This document shows positions 9,300 to 21,068 of a stretch of DNA of 64,000 nt, piece after piece. The notes under the pieces were generated by a model. That model worked only from the letters and a program-made list of their open reading frames with translations. It ran no database searches and was not told where the DNA came from. The DNA lies in contig JAQFVV010006622.1 in NCBI GenBank assembly GCA_028023455.1, positions 310,001 to 374,000 on the forward strand. Reading direction: 5' to 3'. The stretch's first letter is position 1, and each line of letters starts with the position of its first letter. Position numbers and translations under genes: made by a program. Origin of the DNA: Epiperipatus broadwayi (taxonomy: Eukaryota > Onychophora > Udeonychophora > Euonychophora > Peripatidae).

Positions 9300-12240
9300 T
9301 CATTTAAAAACAACAACATATAATCATTAATAAAAAAATATGCATATAAAAAATCCTTTTGGCTACAAATGCATAAAACATTAACAAAGTCATATTAGAA
9401 TAATAAAATACATGGACATCAAATAATGTTATTACGTTCTCAACTCAGACTTTAAAGTAATTCAAATTTTATGTTTAATAGGTATATGTCTTCTTTTATC
9501 CTTTATATTTATGGATGTGTAGATTACGTACATATGCAAACTTAAACATGAAAATACATACATGTCTGACCAGATTTATTCAAGGTTATCTTTCATAACT
9601 GTCATGACACAGGTATTAATGTTTACTTCCATAGTTTATAAATTTTTTAACAACTACATTCATGTGTACTAGATCATCACTATATCTGTTTGCTGGTTTA
9701 GATTCTAATAAAGCATTGGTTATGATAATACAGATTTCACATAGGCTCCATTCTTTCACCTCTCCATATACAATATCCAACAAAAACAGATGTTCTAGGA
9801 AAATGGCAGCCATTTTCTGTAGAATAAGATATGGCTACTGCCTATAAATGTTGGCCTTTAGCTGTTCGTATTTGCTTTTCAATTATAAAAATTATTTCTC
9901 TCAATGTCTCCAATATGCATCACCAGTAATTTTGCAATTTATGACTGGGTGAATCTCCTCTCCCCCCTTTCCATTTTTTTTAATGAAATGTTTTCTTTCC
10001 TCCCGTCATCTTAGCAATAGAGAAAAAGATAAACAACAATAATGTGAACAAATAATGCCATGCTCAGTTTTATAGTTAATGCTTTCTGAATACATGACCT
10101 AATTCATATAAATCAAATTAATAAAATTCATTTATTTATTTTAAAAGTTTAAACACAAATAATATATAACTATGTATTTACATATTATGTATCATTAATT
10201 ATACATATGAAAACCTTTTTTTATTAAACAAAATGTTCTGTTAACTTTTATTAATATCAAGTTTGAAGGTTCACACTCATGTATCATAACATTTTGGTAC
10301 AATCCAAATAATAAAAAGAAATTGTAATTAACTGTATAAAATTTACTATATCAATTCTAATCATACAATATCAACAACTAGAGTGATTGGATTGGTATAA
10401 ATAAAAATCAGGGCATCACAGTTTTAAAAAAATCTTGCTGTGACATTTATTTTCCAACATTTACATCCAATAGTTGGGAAATATATTTTTCTTATTTATA
10501 ACAAACATTTTTCTCATGACGTTACATGCTTTGAACAAATAGCAACAATAAAATATAGCTTTCTCAATAATTAAAAAAAAAAAAATCAATACTTTTTGCG
10601 AATTCTTTATATATGATAACCAAAAATTATAAGTATTTGAAAGTAATTTTGAAATTATATCTTGGGGACATCAAATCAAAAATAGAAGCAAATCCCCAAA
10701 AATTAGAACACCTGATTATATTACTTACCAAAATAGCATTTATAAACTATTTCTCTAAATAAAATGGATTTGATATTGAGGATTGGCATGTTAGTAAATA
10801 AATTAAGCAGTAGTTCAGTATTACAAATAACAAGTCTTTTTTTATTGGATATACCAGGATCATAAGTTTTTTTATTGTTTGAGCATTTTAGGTATTTTAT
10901 TTAAAAATTAACCAAATTTGGGTAATATTATTTTATGTTTCATTTGTTGTGATTAGAAACTTTATCTTTTAGCTAAGAATAGTCAGATACCAATTTACTG
11001 ATTATTATTTGTAATTTGAAGGGTTTGAACTCAGACTTTCATGATCCCTATAGCTACCCACTCCATTTTATAAACAGAATATTTGATACGTAACCGTGGA
11101 TGCCTAATCATTAAAATATGAGACCATTCCCCAGTGTATACACAGAGATCAAAATGACCAATTTTCAAAAAAAAACTATGTAAAACATAAAATTTCAATA
11201 TTTTTAATAAAAAGATGCAGAAAGTGTAAATACAGAAATAATAATACTAAATTAAAAATACCACTGAAATAGAAGCCGAAAAGTTTGCCGCAAGTGTAAA
11301 AGAAATTAATGAGAATTATTGATAAAAATTATACATATATATTTACACACCATAATATAATATTTTAATTTTTTTATTTAATTAAAAAGCACTGTTTACA
11401 GAGAGAAAAATAAACATATCTTATAAGCATTTAAAATTTGAATTTTAAATATAAAATGTTTGGAGGAGAAAAGCAAAATTAATTAAAAAACATTACTATA
11501 AATACTGAATTCTAATTTAATGAAAAAATTACCATAAAATACTTGAATCTAAATTGCATTTTCTGAACGCAATTAGGTTGTTTTTTTATTTTATTTTATA
11601 AAACAGCACAAGTTATAGCTTCTAATTTATATAACTTAAAAACAGATTTAAAAATGTATCTATTGCTTCATAATTTTTTATACATTTATTTTAATACGCT
11701 TTTACGTTTTTCAATTTAATAATCAAAATTTTAAGTAAAAAGCTTTTAAAATTGATGTACTCTGAAAAGAAAAAAAAACACTAAGTGAACTGAGAAATTT
11801 TAAGTCAATGTTTAAAAAAGATTTTGTTGTTGATAGATAGAGCTACTAAAATTAAAAGTATATAATATAGTGCAATATTTTACAATCTATATATATATAT
11901 ATATATTATGTGATAAAGCTTAAATAGTTCATTGCATATTGAAGACATCTACAGACTGCAATAACAGAAGAGCAGAGAAAAATAAATTTTCTTATGGCAC
12001 TATTCAAATTGCCCAAAATGCTGAGGGCTTTAATGAGTTTCTTATTTTGTTTTATCTTCAAGCTAAAAATAGGTAGATACTTATTTACTAACCAATAATT
12101 AAATAAGTAGTTAATTGGCTATGTATTTTAAAAATCATAAATTGCCAATAAGTAACTAGTTTTTAAATGTAATTCACAGCACAACAGCCGCAATTTAATA
12201 AATTAAGCTAATAATCACAAACTGATGTTAAATCAACTTG
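9300..12240. other. AT-rich unassigned sequence
   Basis: No gene recognised on either strand. At about 10,990-11,080 the minus strand has a tRNA-like piece with a good B-box (GAGTTCAAACCC), possibly a decayed SINE. The pair of overlapping short frames at 9.6-9.8 kb has no family motif. Confidence 0.45.
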
Positions 12241-12269
12241 TCAATAGAATGAGGATTTTTTATTGGTTT

Positions 12270-14690
12270 ATTAAGCTTTGAATATATATATAATTAAAAT
12301 TATCCCAAAGCTAAGGAAAAATAAAATTAAAAACACAACCAATGGTTTCACTGCTACAAGCAGACTTCTCAAGTGTAAAGAACTACAAAACAACACCTTA
12401 TTCATATTAAACACTACCCACAATTCCATTTACTTCCCATCCACCATTAATATTAAAAAAACTTTTAAATAAGTTAATTGCTTCAGAATAATAATTTCTT
12501 AAAAATAAAGATTTTTTAATTCTTCTTTTTATTTCATTTCTCTCAAAAGATAATCTTAGCTTCATCAAAATTAATAGTGTGGCCTGTATCTTTTTCATGG
12601 ACATACAAAGCAGAACTAAAATATTTATTTCTAACACTACTTTTGTGAACCTTTATTTTTTCATTTAAGCTCAAACTACTGTGACCTATGTAAATCTTCT
12701 TACAAAAACAAAAGATAATATACCCTACACCAGGAATAGTCTTTCTATAAAAAATATTCTTTGTATTATATAAAAAATTATTCAAAGTAATACCGGTTTT
12801 CCAAGCAAATTTCTTATTTCCAAACAAATTGCTATTCTTACATACAATTTTATAAGAAGACAATTTAAATGGCAAAAAAATAAACTCACATTTTTCTTTA
12901 CCCTTTACATTCGTACAAATATTACTATTAAATAAAATACTTTTAATAAATTTATCAGAGTAGCCAATGCTAAAATAATCTTTATAAAATGGACTTTTCT
13001 GAAACAAAGCTACCCCACTAGAATTATTTAATTTCATATTCCTATAACAATAATTTCTTAAAGCAGCTACTTTACGAGATACAGACTGATAGCTATTAGG
13101 TTTAATTATATACCTTAATTCTTTACTTTTGACAAAATGGCCACATACTTAACAATTAGTCTTTACATTTCTAATCACCAAAAGATCTAAAAAATTTAAC
13201 TTCACAAAATCTAACCATCCTCCTTCTATCACATATCTTATGGAATGATCAAGGCAATTAAACTCATTTATAAATTTGTTCAATTTCTCATAAACAGACA
13301 ATCATTCACATATCTAACAAATAAAATTAAATATAAACAATTATTTTTAACAATAATTTTCTCTTCCAAATAATTATATAAACTGAACAAACAAAAGGAG
13401 AAATAATATAATCTATTATCCACCCTTCCTTAATTTGATAAAAATTACCATTATGAGTAAAATACATACAATCCTCTAGTAATAAAAACAAATCTTTAAT
13501 TACTTTAATTTTATTTTTCAATAAAGATCCTTGCTTAACCACCACAGACATAAGAGCATCAAAACTGTTTAATCTATTAAAAGACTGATACATGTTCTCA
13601 ATATCTAAACTGCCAAATACCCAATTATTTTCCATTTTCAAATTAGTAATCTTATCAACAGCCTCAAAAAAAGAAGTAACTGTGTAATGACCAAAATCAA
13701 TAAATTGTTTAAAAAAAATATTCAAGAATTTAGAAATACCCTCTACAACACTACCTATAAAATCAAAAATAAATGTTAAAGGAAAACCATCTTTAGGAGT
13801 CTTAATATTCACAAACATCTTGGCGGATGTGAAACCATTTGGATAACATTTTAAATAATCTACTCTATTAAAACATTTTAAATTTACCATTTTCTTTATA
13901 ATATCTATCAACTTTCTGTTAATCACATTACCTCGATCTTTTTCTAAAAACAAATTTACCATTATTTAATTCTTTATCCATTTTCTCCCTGAACATATCT
14001 CCTTTCATAATGACAAACCGACCAGCTTTGTCTTCATAAGAAATGATCACATTATTAGCAATTAATCTATCCTTAAGATGTCTAACCTCAGCAGGATTAA
14101 CAATAAATTTTTCTTTCCTTTTTAAGCTTTTATTTAAAACCAATTGAATGCCAACTTTCTGCTCATCACTCAAATTACTAGATTCAATAGATGAAATTGT
14201 ATCAAAACTATATTTTTTGAATGAAACGGAACAAAATTAGGACCTTTACCAAGAATCTCTAAATCTCTACCACTTACCTTAATATCAGCAAGATTAACAA
14301 TTTTATTAATAGAAACATTACTCTCTATCACTACAAAAAAAATCTATCCATTTTTCCAAGCAACCTATTTTAATTTCCTTTCATACTTCTTACAATAGAA
14401 ATTTGACCTATTTTGTCTAAACTGCCTCATGAAAAAATTTAAAATTGAATAATTAAAATCTTGCCTCCTGTCTAAACAATAACTATTTCTTTTATGTTCA
14501 TAAATAAATTTGTAAAATTTAATAAAATTTTCTTTCAAAAAACTATCAAAATATGTTTGTAAATTCAAAATGAAATTCCTGTTTTAAAGCAATTTTTTAT
14601 TCTTCTTAAAATTAATAATATAACTCCTAGGAAAAGCATTAAATTCCCTATATTTTTAAAAAAAATAAATCTGCCATCTTAATGATTCTG
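12270..14690 (-). mobile_element. Penelope-like element copy, minus strand (degraded)
   Basis: Reading on the minus strand from 14,690: an N-terminal block (14,365-14,568, LNFFMRQFRQNRSNFYCKKY); a DKAGRFVIMKGDMF block (13,928-14,173) typical of PLE ORFs; the reverse transcriptase (13,327-13,962) with SLDIENMYQSF at motif A; a YVND motif at 13,301-13,312 in place of YVDD; LDLLVI; and a GIY-YIG domain (12,543-13,037) with GYIIFC and KIYIGHSSLS, then ALYVHEKDTGHTINF. Frameshifts separate the blocks. Loss of the first catalytic Asp in YVDD would kill polymerase activity. The 3' non-coding end (12,270-12,470) contains CTGC/GCAG plus TGAAAC, a degraded hammerhead-like stem. About 2.4 kb remains. 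Confidence 0.8.
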
Positions 14691-15010
14691 AAACAATTAA
14701 CTTATTTAAAAGTTGTTTAATATTAAGGGTGGATGGGAAGTAAATGGATTTGTGGGTAATGTTTAATATAAATATGAGGTTGTTTTGTAGTCTTTAAATT
14801 TGGAAAGTAGCAGTGAAACTATTAGTTGTGTTTTTGATTTTATTTTTTCTTGGCTAGTCTCACTGAGTTTTAGATTTGGGGTAATTTTAATTATTTATTA
14901 CTAGTTTAGTTTTATGCTTGTAATGTTTACATTTTGATGAGATTCTTTGCATTTAAGGGTAGTTTTGCTGATATAGTGTAAAGGTTTATGATTTATTTTT
15001 TATTCTTATA
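14691..15010 (+). repeat. 5' pseudo-LTR of the plus PLE
   Basis: This segment begins with the last PLE codons (AATTAACTTATTTAAAAG) and runs into non-coding sequence shared with the 3' ends at 19,040-19,270 (+) and 12,270-12,480 (-). Markers include GGATGGGAAGTAAATGG and TTTTAGATTTGGGGTAATTT. The hammerhead-like stem (CTGC/GCAG plus GAAAC) seen in the 12.3-kb copy is partly deleted here. Confidence 0.65.
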
Positions 15011-16481
15011 TTTTTATATTTATTTACATATATTAATTTTGCTGCATGAGTGTTGTTAAAAGAATATATGTTTTGTATTTTAGTTATATGTATATAGGTG
15101 TCTCTTTTTATTTTAATTTAGATGTATTTTTGTTATTTGTAGTTCATCTTTAGTATGGGATGTGGGGTTTAGTTTTTAATAATTTTGCATTGAATGATAT
15201 TAGGAGGATTAAAAAGTTATCTAGATTGAGTGATAGGATAGAATCATTAAGATGGCAAATTTATTTTCTTAAATAGTGTAGAGAATTTAATGTTTTTCCT
15301 AGGAGTTGTATTATTAATTTTAAGAATAATAAAAAGTTGGTTAAAAATAGGAATTTGGTTCTTAATCAACGAACATATTTTGAATAGTTTTTCAAAAGAA
15401 AATTTTATTAAATTTTACAAATTATTTATTAATATAAAAGAAATTGGTATTGTTTAAGCAGGAGGCAAGATTCTAATTATTTGATTTTAAATTTTTTAAT
15501 GAGGCAGTTTAGACAAAATAGGTCAAATTTCTATTGTAGGAAGTATGAAAAGAAATTAAAATGGGTGTTTGGAAAAATGAATAAAATTTATTGTCATGAT
15601 AGGGGGTATGATGGTATTGTTTCTATTAACAAAATTGTTAATCATTCTGATATTAAGTTAAATGATAGAGAATTACAGATTCTTGGTAAAGGCCCTAATT
15701 TGTTCCAGTTCATTAAAAAAAAAGTTTTTGATACAATTTTGTCTATTGTATCTAGTAATTTGAGTGATGAGCTAAAGTTGGCATTCAATTGATTTTAAAT
15801 AAAAGCTTAAAAAGGAAAGAAAAATGTATTGCGTCCTGCTGAAGTTAGACATCTTAAGGATAGGTTAATTGCTAATGATGTGATCATTTCCCACGAAGAC
15901 AAAGCTGGTTGGTTTGTCATTATGAAAGGAGATGAGTTCAGGGAGAAAATAGATAAAGAATTAAATAATGGTAAATATATGTTTTAGAAAAAAATCCAGG
16001 TAATATGATTAAAAGAAAGTTGATAGATATTATGAAGAAAATGGTAAATTTAAAATATTTTAATAAAGTAGATTATTTAAAATGTTTTCCAAATGATTTC
16101 ATATCAGCTGAGATGTTTGTGAATATTAAGACACATAATGATGGTTTTCCTTTAAGATTTATTTTTGATTTTACAGATATTGTTATAGAGGATATTTCTA
16201 GATTCTTGAACAACTTTTTAAAACAATTTTTTAATTTTGGTCATTATACAGTTTCTTCTTATTTTCAGGCTGTTGATAAGATTAATAATATTGAAATAGA
16301 TAGTAATTGGGTATTTGGAAGTTTAGATATTGAGAATATGTATCAGTCTGTTAATAGGTTAAGCAGTATTTATGTTCTTATGTCTGTGTTGGTTAAGCAA
16401 GGATCTTTGTCAAAAAATAAAATTAAGTAATTAAAGAGTTGCTTTTATTATTAGAGGATTCTATGTATTTTACTTATAATG

Positions 16482-17113
16482 AACGTGGTTTTAATTTCTC
16501 CTTATTTGTAATAATAAAAATACTTAATTGTAAATTATTAGAGAAAAAATATATAGTTAATAATAAATTTGGCTGAACGTTTTTGAGGAACCGTGCCTCA
16601 TACTCATAGCCTTAGTGAAAATGTACTTAATATATGTAAATGAGAATATTCAAATGAATTACTGTTACGTAGCCCATTTTTTCGAGATGTCGAAGCATGT
16701 GTCTCTTCTGTTGATTGCATGGATGTCTCTGTTAATGTAGAATGCCTCCTTTATTTTTCTCCTGTAGTCGTTTGGTACATCTTCTGCATTTTTTGAACAT
16801 ACTAAACAATCAGGGCACAATTTTATTCCCGCTAACCCCGTTATTTTATGCTCAGAACCAAACGACTACAGGAGAAAAATAAAGGAGGCATTCTACATTA
16901 ACAGAGACATCCATGCAATCAACAGAAGAGACACATGCTTCGACATCTCGAAAAAATGGGCTACGTAACAGTAATTCATTTGAATATTCTCATTTACATA
17001 TATTAAGTACATTTTCACTAAGGCTATGAGTATGAGGCACGGTTCCTCGAAAACATTCAGCCAAATTTATTATTAACTATATATTTTTTCTCTAATAATT
17101 TACAATTAAGTAT
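16482..17113. mobile_element. Palindromic PLE 3'-end insertion with 14-bp target duplication
   Basis: The insertion interrupts the reverse transcriptase of the plus PLE and is flanked by TTTTACTTATAATG at 16,468-16,481 and 17,114-17,127. Arms of about 260 bp (16,503-16,760 and 16,857-17,113) are reverse complements separated by a ~97-bp loop. The right arm encodes RRKIKEAFYINRDIH and ISKKWAT before a stop, the C-terminus of a different PLE GIY-YIG protein. So two 5'-truncated PLE 3' ends are joined head to head with their 3' ends outward. The arm tips hold GAGG/CCTC then GAAAA, with GGCT and AGCC able to pair around them, a degenerate hammerhead-like arrangement. Confidence 0.8.
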
Positions 17114-17264
17114 TTTTACTTATAATGGTAATTTTTATAAAATAATGGCAGGGTAGATAATAGGTTATATTATTCCTCCTTTAGTTTGTTCAGTTTATAT
17201 TAATTATTTTGAAGAGGAAATTATTATTAAAAAGGATTGTTTATATTTAAAGTTATTTGTTAGA

Positions 17265-17276
17265 TATGTGGATGAT
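17265..17276 (+). other. YVDD catalytic motif of PLE reverse transcriptase
   Basis: TATGTGGATGAT encodes Tyr-Val-Asp-Asp, motif C of the polymerase, preceded by LKLFVR and followed by CLFVIEND. The neighbouring minus copy has Asn for the first Asp at 13,301-13,312. Confidence 0.85.
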
Positions 17277-17942
17277 TGTTTGTTTGTCATTGAGAATGAT
17301 AAATTGAAGGAATTTGTAAATGAGTTTAATTGCTTTGATTCATCCAAAAGATACATGGTAGAAGGAGGGGGTTAGATTTTGTTAAATAAAAATGTTAGAT
17401 CTTTTGGTGATTAAAAATGTAAAGAATAATTATTTAGTATGCAGTGATTTTGTTAAAAGTAAAGAATTAAGGTGTATAATTAAATCTGATAGCTATCAGT
17501 CTGTATCTCATAAAGAAGCTGCTTTAAGAAATTATTGTTATAGGAATGAGAAAGTAAATAATTCTAGTGGGGTAGCTTTGTTTCAGAAAGGTCAATTTTA
17601 TAAAGATTATTTTAACGTTGGCTATTCTGATAAATTTATTAAAAGTATTTTATTTAATAGTAATATTTGTACGAATGTAAAGGGTAAAGAAAAATATGAT
17701 TTTATTGCTTTTCCATTTAAATTGTCTTCTTACAAAATTGTATCTAAGAATAGTAATTTGTCTGAAAATAAGAAAATTGCTTGGAAAAGGGGTATTACTT
17801 TGAATAATTTATTAAATAATACAAAGGAAATTTTTGATAAGAAGACTATTCCTGGTGTAGTGTATATCATCCCTTGTTAAGAAGGTTTACATGGGTCAGA
17901 ATAGTTTGAGCTTAAATGAAAGAATAATAGTTCATGAAAGTA

Positions 17943-18914
17943 GATACACCTGGGTCTCTTTTTACATGGACTTATTTAACATGATTTTGAAGTTACGCGC
18001 TTCAGGTTTCACCGGAAGTTGAACTCCGATAATACGTTATTACTTTAAATAATAAATTTTGCATACTTAACGTTATATTGAAAGTACTGTAATAGCACAT
18101 TACTATTGGAATTCGATTTTCATGTTAGTAATTTCAATATTTTCAGTGCTTTATAATAGTAAGATTTTATGCAATAATGAAATTAAAATCATGATTTCCA
18201 CATTTTATGTATACACACATTAAATTTTACAAGATTATAATGTAAATTTGTTCAAACATTGTGCGTGTTAATTTTGCATTTTAAATCACATTCTGTTTTT
18301 GCTTTTAAAAGAATGTACAGTAATCAATTATTAACCATTTAGTGTCTGCAAGTTTATTTTTAAAAGGTGAGTAATAGCACTGGGCACAATTAAAATTGAA
18401 AATTAAAGACAAAAATAAGAATTTAATTTTTAGTTGTTAGATTAATTATTAATTATGTTGTCACCAGAAAACCATTAATTAACACAACATGAGAGTGACG
18501 TTCACGCTAGTTGTATTTCATCTTGTGAAGAATCTGATTTTTTTATCAGCTTGCAAACGAACCTGTTTACTGGCAAATAGCGATAATAATTAAAATGTGT
18601 ATAAAAAATATAAATTATGCATAAAAATATATTGTTTTGAATAAAATTTATTATTTTAGTTAAAAAAAGTTTGTCTTGTATTAATTTTTTTCAAATATGA
18701 AATTTTTTATTAGTCATATTTTATTTCCTTATTTTTTTTTTGCACGAATTTTAAAGTAAATTTTACGTTGGTGCTTTACTTTTACACGAGTTTTGAAAAA
18801 TCACAGTCCGTATCCCCCCTTTTTCAAGGTAAGTTAAGTCTATTTTTGCACGATTTCGTTTGCACGTGTTTTCTGAGGAACCTATCTATCGTGTAAAATG
18901 AGACCTAGGTGTAT
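17943..18914. mobile_element. Non-autonomous DNA transposon with terminal inverted repeats
   Basis: The element splits the GIY-YIG region of the plus PLE. Its ends are inverted repeats of about 26 bp: GATACACCTGGGTCTC at the left and the reverse complement of GATACACCTAGGTCTC at the right. It is about 970 bp, has no transposase ORF and contains small internal palindromes. Compared with the minus PLE copy, about 16-19 bp of target sequence are missing at the insertion point, so a target duplication cannot be defined. Superfamily not assigned. Confidence 0.65.
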
Positions 18915-19295
18915 CTTAGTTCTGCTTTGTATGTCCATGAAAAAGATATAGGCTACACTATTAATTTTGATGAAGCTAAGGTTGTCTTCTTTGAGAGAAA
19001 TGAAATAAAAAGAATTAATGAATCTTTATTATTGAAAATTTATTATTCTAATGCAATTAACCTATTTAAAAGTTCTTTTAATATTAAGAGTGGATGAGGG
19101 TAAATGGATTTGAGGCAAATGTTTAATTAAAATATGGTGTTGTTTTGTAGTTCTTTACGCTTGAAAAGTCTGTTTATAGCAGTGAAAACATTGGTTGTTT
19201 TTTATTTATTTTGTTTTTTCTTGGCTAGTCTGGTTGTGTTTTAGATTTGGGGTAATTTTAATTATTTATTGATTAGTTTAGCTTTATGCTTATAT

Positions 19296-20310
19296 ATATA
19301 TAAACAGCCTACTAATAGCTCTAAACACACTTATTTATTATTTTTTTTTATGATAAATGCTACAAGAGAAATTACCTGAAGTCTTTATCTATGATTGTCC
19401 CCATACCCAGATCAGTTTTGAGCTATGGCTCTCCTTAGAGAAGAGCTAGGAAATTAGATTAAAAACACTAACTCAAGCCAAGCATTTATCTAATTCATAA
19501 ATATTAAGAAAAAGATCTAAATGTTCACACACTTATATGTCTTCAAATTCAGTTCTTTAACTAAAGAAACTATATGGGCCTGAACTATATTCAGTGTTCT
19601 CATATATTAGTAGGCTTAGCAATTTAATATAGCCAAAGCCCTAATAGCAAAATTATAATATTAATAAAAATCCACACGTCACAACACCTATATAGCTTGT
19701 ATTATCAATATGTAATATATAAAGAGTCTGCTAATAGCTCTAAACAAGCTTATTTATTTTATTTTTATAAATGCTACAAGAGAAAGTACCTGACACCTTT
19801 ATCTATGATTATCCCCATCCCCAGACTGGTTTCGAACTATAGCTCTTCTCAGTCAGGAGCTAGGACATTAGATTCAAAATACTAATAATAATAATTGCTA
19901 TTAGGGCATTGGTTATATTAAATTGCTAAGCCTACCAATATATGGGATCATTGAATTTTGTTCTGGCCCATATAGTTTCTTTAGTTAAAGAGCTGAATTT
20001 GAAGACATGTTGGTGTCTGTAGATTTAAATCTTTTTCTTAATATTTAAGAATTAGACAAATGCTTGGCTTGAGTTAGTATTTTGAATCTAATGTCTTAGC
20101 TTTTCACTGAGGAGAGCCATAACTCAAAACCAGTTTGGGGATGAGGACAATCATAGATAAAGTCTTTAGGTACTTTGTCTTGTAGCATTTATCATAAAAA
20201 ATAAAAAAGTAAAATAAATAAGCTTGTTTAGAGCTATTAGCAGGCTCTTTATATATTACATATTGTTAATGCAAGCTATATAGGTCATGTGACATGTGAT
20301 TAATTTTTAT
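19296..20310. repeat. Retrozyme-like repeat: two tandem units plus one inverted unit
   Basis: Copy A (about 19,296-19,715, minus) and truncated copy B (about 19,716-19,890, minus) are direct repeats with a period of about 420 bp, judged from CTAATAGCTCTAAACA at 19,311 and 19,730. Copy C (about 19,899-20,310, plus) is the reverse complement. Each copy carries a degenerate hammerhead core at the same place: in A the minus strand has GAGCCATAGCTC, a perfect 4-bp stem II with a CAUA loop; B retains CGAAACCAGTCTGGGG; C has CACTGAGGAGAGCC and CCAGTTTGGGG. Short direct tandems with a hammerhead in each unit are the hallmark of retrozymes; here the cores are damaged. Confidence 0.6.
19817..19862 (-). 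ncRNA. Degenerate hammerhead-like motif, unit B
   Basis: The minus strand reads CTGACTGAGAAGAGC, a loop, then TTCGAAACCAGTCTGGGG. GAAA, CCAGTC and the downstream GGGG match other hammerheads in this window; the CTGATGA core carries an insertion or substitutions. Confidence 0.4.
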
Positions 20311-20790
20311 TAATATATATAATACTTTGATACTCTGCCATTATTAATATGAAAAATACTATAATGGAGAACACAACAAATTAAATAGTCAGAATATAGT
20401 TTTGATGGTGTGTAAGCTTTATACTCATTGTTGTCAATAAGTTTATAGTTTATCCATAATGTTTTAAGAGACCCATTTTTGTTAATTTGAACTTTATTGG
20501 TTCTTTGATTCATTACATATTCATTTTGTGGAATAAGTCAAGTCTCTGATTTTTCATTTTCTGTCATCCTTTTCTTCCTACAATACCTTAAAAATGCCAG
20601 GGTGAAAGCCATGTCCATAATTCTTTTCATGGTTACAAAAGACTAATATGTTTAATCAGTCTTAGCTTTCTGGTACAAAAATGCATGCTGCTATTCTTTT
20701 CCTTACATTTGCATTTGTTTCACTGTAATATGTGTAGGGACAATTTACTTGGCTGCATCCCACTGCATACTTAACATTATCTGTCTAGCT
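20311..20790. other. Unassigned sequence
   Basis: A short minus frame (20,310-20,513) has no recognisable motif. No repeat or gene structure seen otherwise. Confidence 0.4.
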
Positions 20791-20887
20791 TATATATATA
20801 TATAAACATTCACGCTTGCAAGCTGAATAGAAACTGTTTCACAAACGCTCAGAGTTTGTGTTTAGATCTAGTTACTAAAATTCCTGT

Positions 20888-20931
20888 CTTTCACTGATGA
20901 TAGCAAATAGCTTGAAATCATGATCTGAAAG
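20888..20931 (+). ncRNA. Candidate hammerhead ribozyme H2
   Basis: All parts of a type I hammerhead are in order. Stem I: CTTTCA (20,888-20,893) pairs perfectly with TGAAAG (20,926-20,931). Core CTGATGA is at 20,894-20,900. Stem II is AGC/GCT with an AAATA loop, closed by a U-U mismatch. GAAA is at 20,914-20,917. Stem III is a 3-bp ATC/GAT hairpin with a two-base loop, like the very short stem III of PLE and retrozyme hammerheads. The predicted cleavage triplet is AUC, after C20,925. The host unit of about 265 bp lies between TA runs at about 20,791 and 21,070. The mismatch in stem II and the tiny stem III make activity uncertain. Confidence 0.6.
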
Positions 20932-21068
20932 TGGAATTAAAGTTAGAGATAGTGAATGCATACTCTGACGTTTATGTAAACATATGCTTGACAGTGTTTT
21001 TGGTAGAACGCCATCTGTTGACATAAATACAAGCGTTAGCAAGTTTTTAACTTGTTTTTGTTTTTCAT

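Larger units (their letters stand above)
14691..19290 (+). mobile_element. Penelope-like element copy, plus strand, with 5' pLTR-like repeat
   Basis: The copy starts with sequence homologous to its own 3' end (14,691-15,010 matches 19,040-19,270), as in PLEs with a partial upstream copy (pLTR). Coding blocks follow: LNDRELQILGKGPNLF (about 15,660-15,710), EVRHLKDRLIAND and HEDKAGWFVIMKGD (15,840-15,960), the reverse transcriptase with SLDIENMYQSV (16,005-16,430) and RYVDDCLFVIEND (17,262-17,300), then a region related to the minus copy (17,392-17,880), and the C-terminus SSALYVHEKDIGYTINFDEA (18,909-19,097). Two later insertions split it (16,482-17,113 and 17,943-18,914). Several stops and frameshifts remain. 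The YVDD catalytic motif is intact here, unlike in the neighbouring copy. Confidence 0.85.

Noticed and set aside
19296-20310. Ordinary MITE
   Set aside because: Direct tandem units with the hammerhead at equal positions fit a retrozyme better than a TIR transposon.
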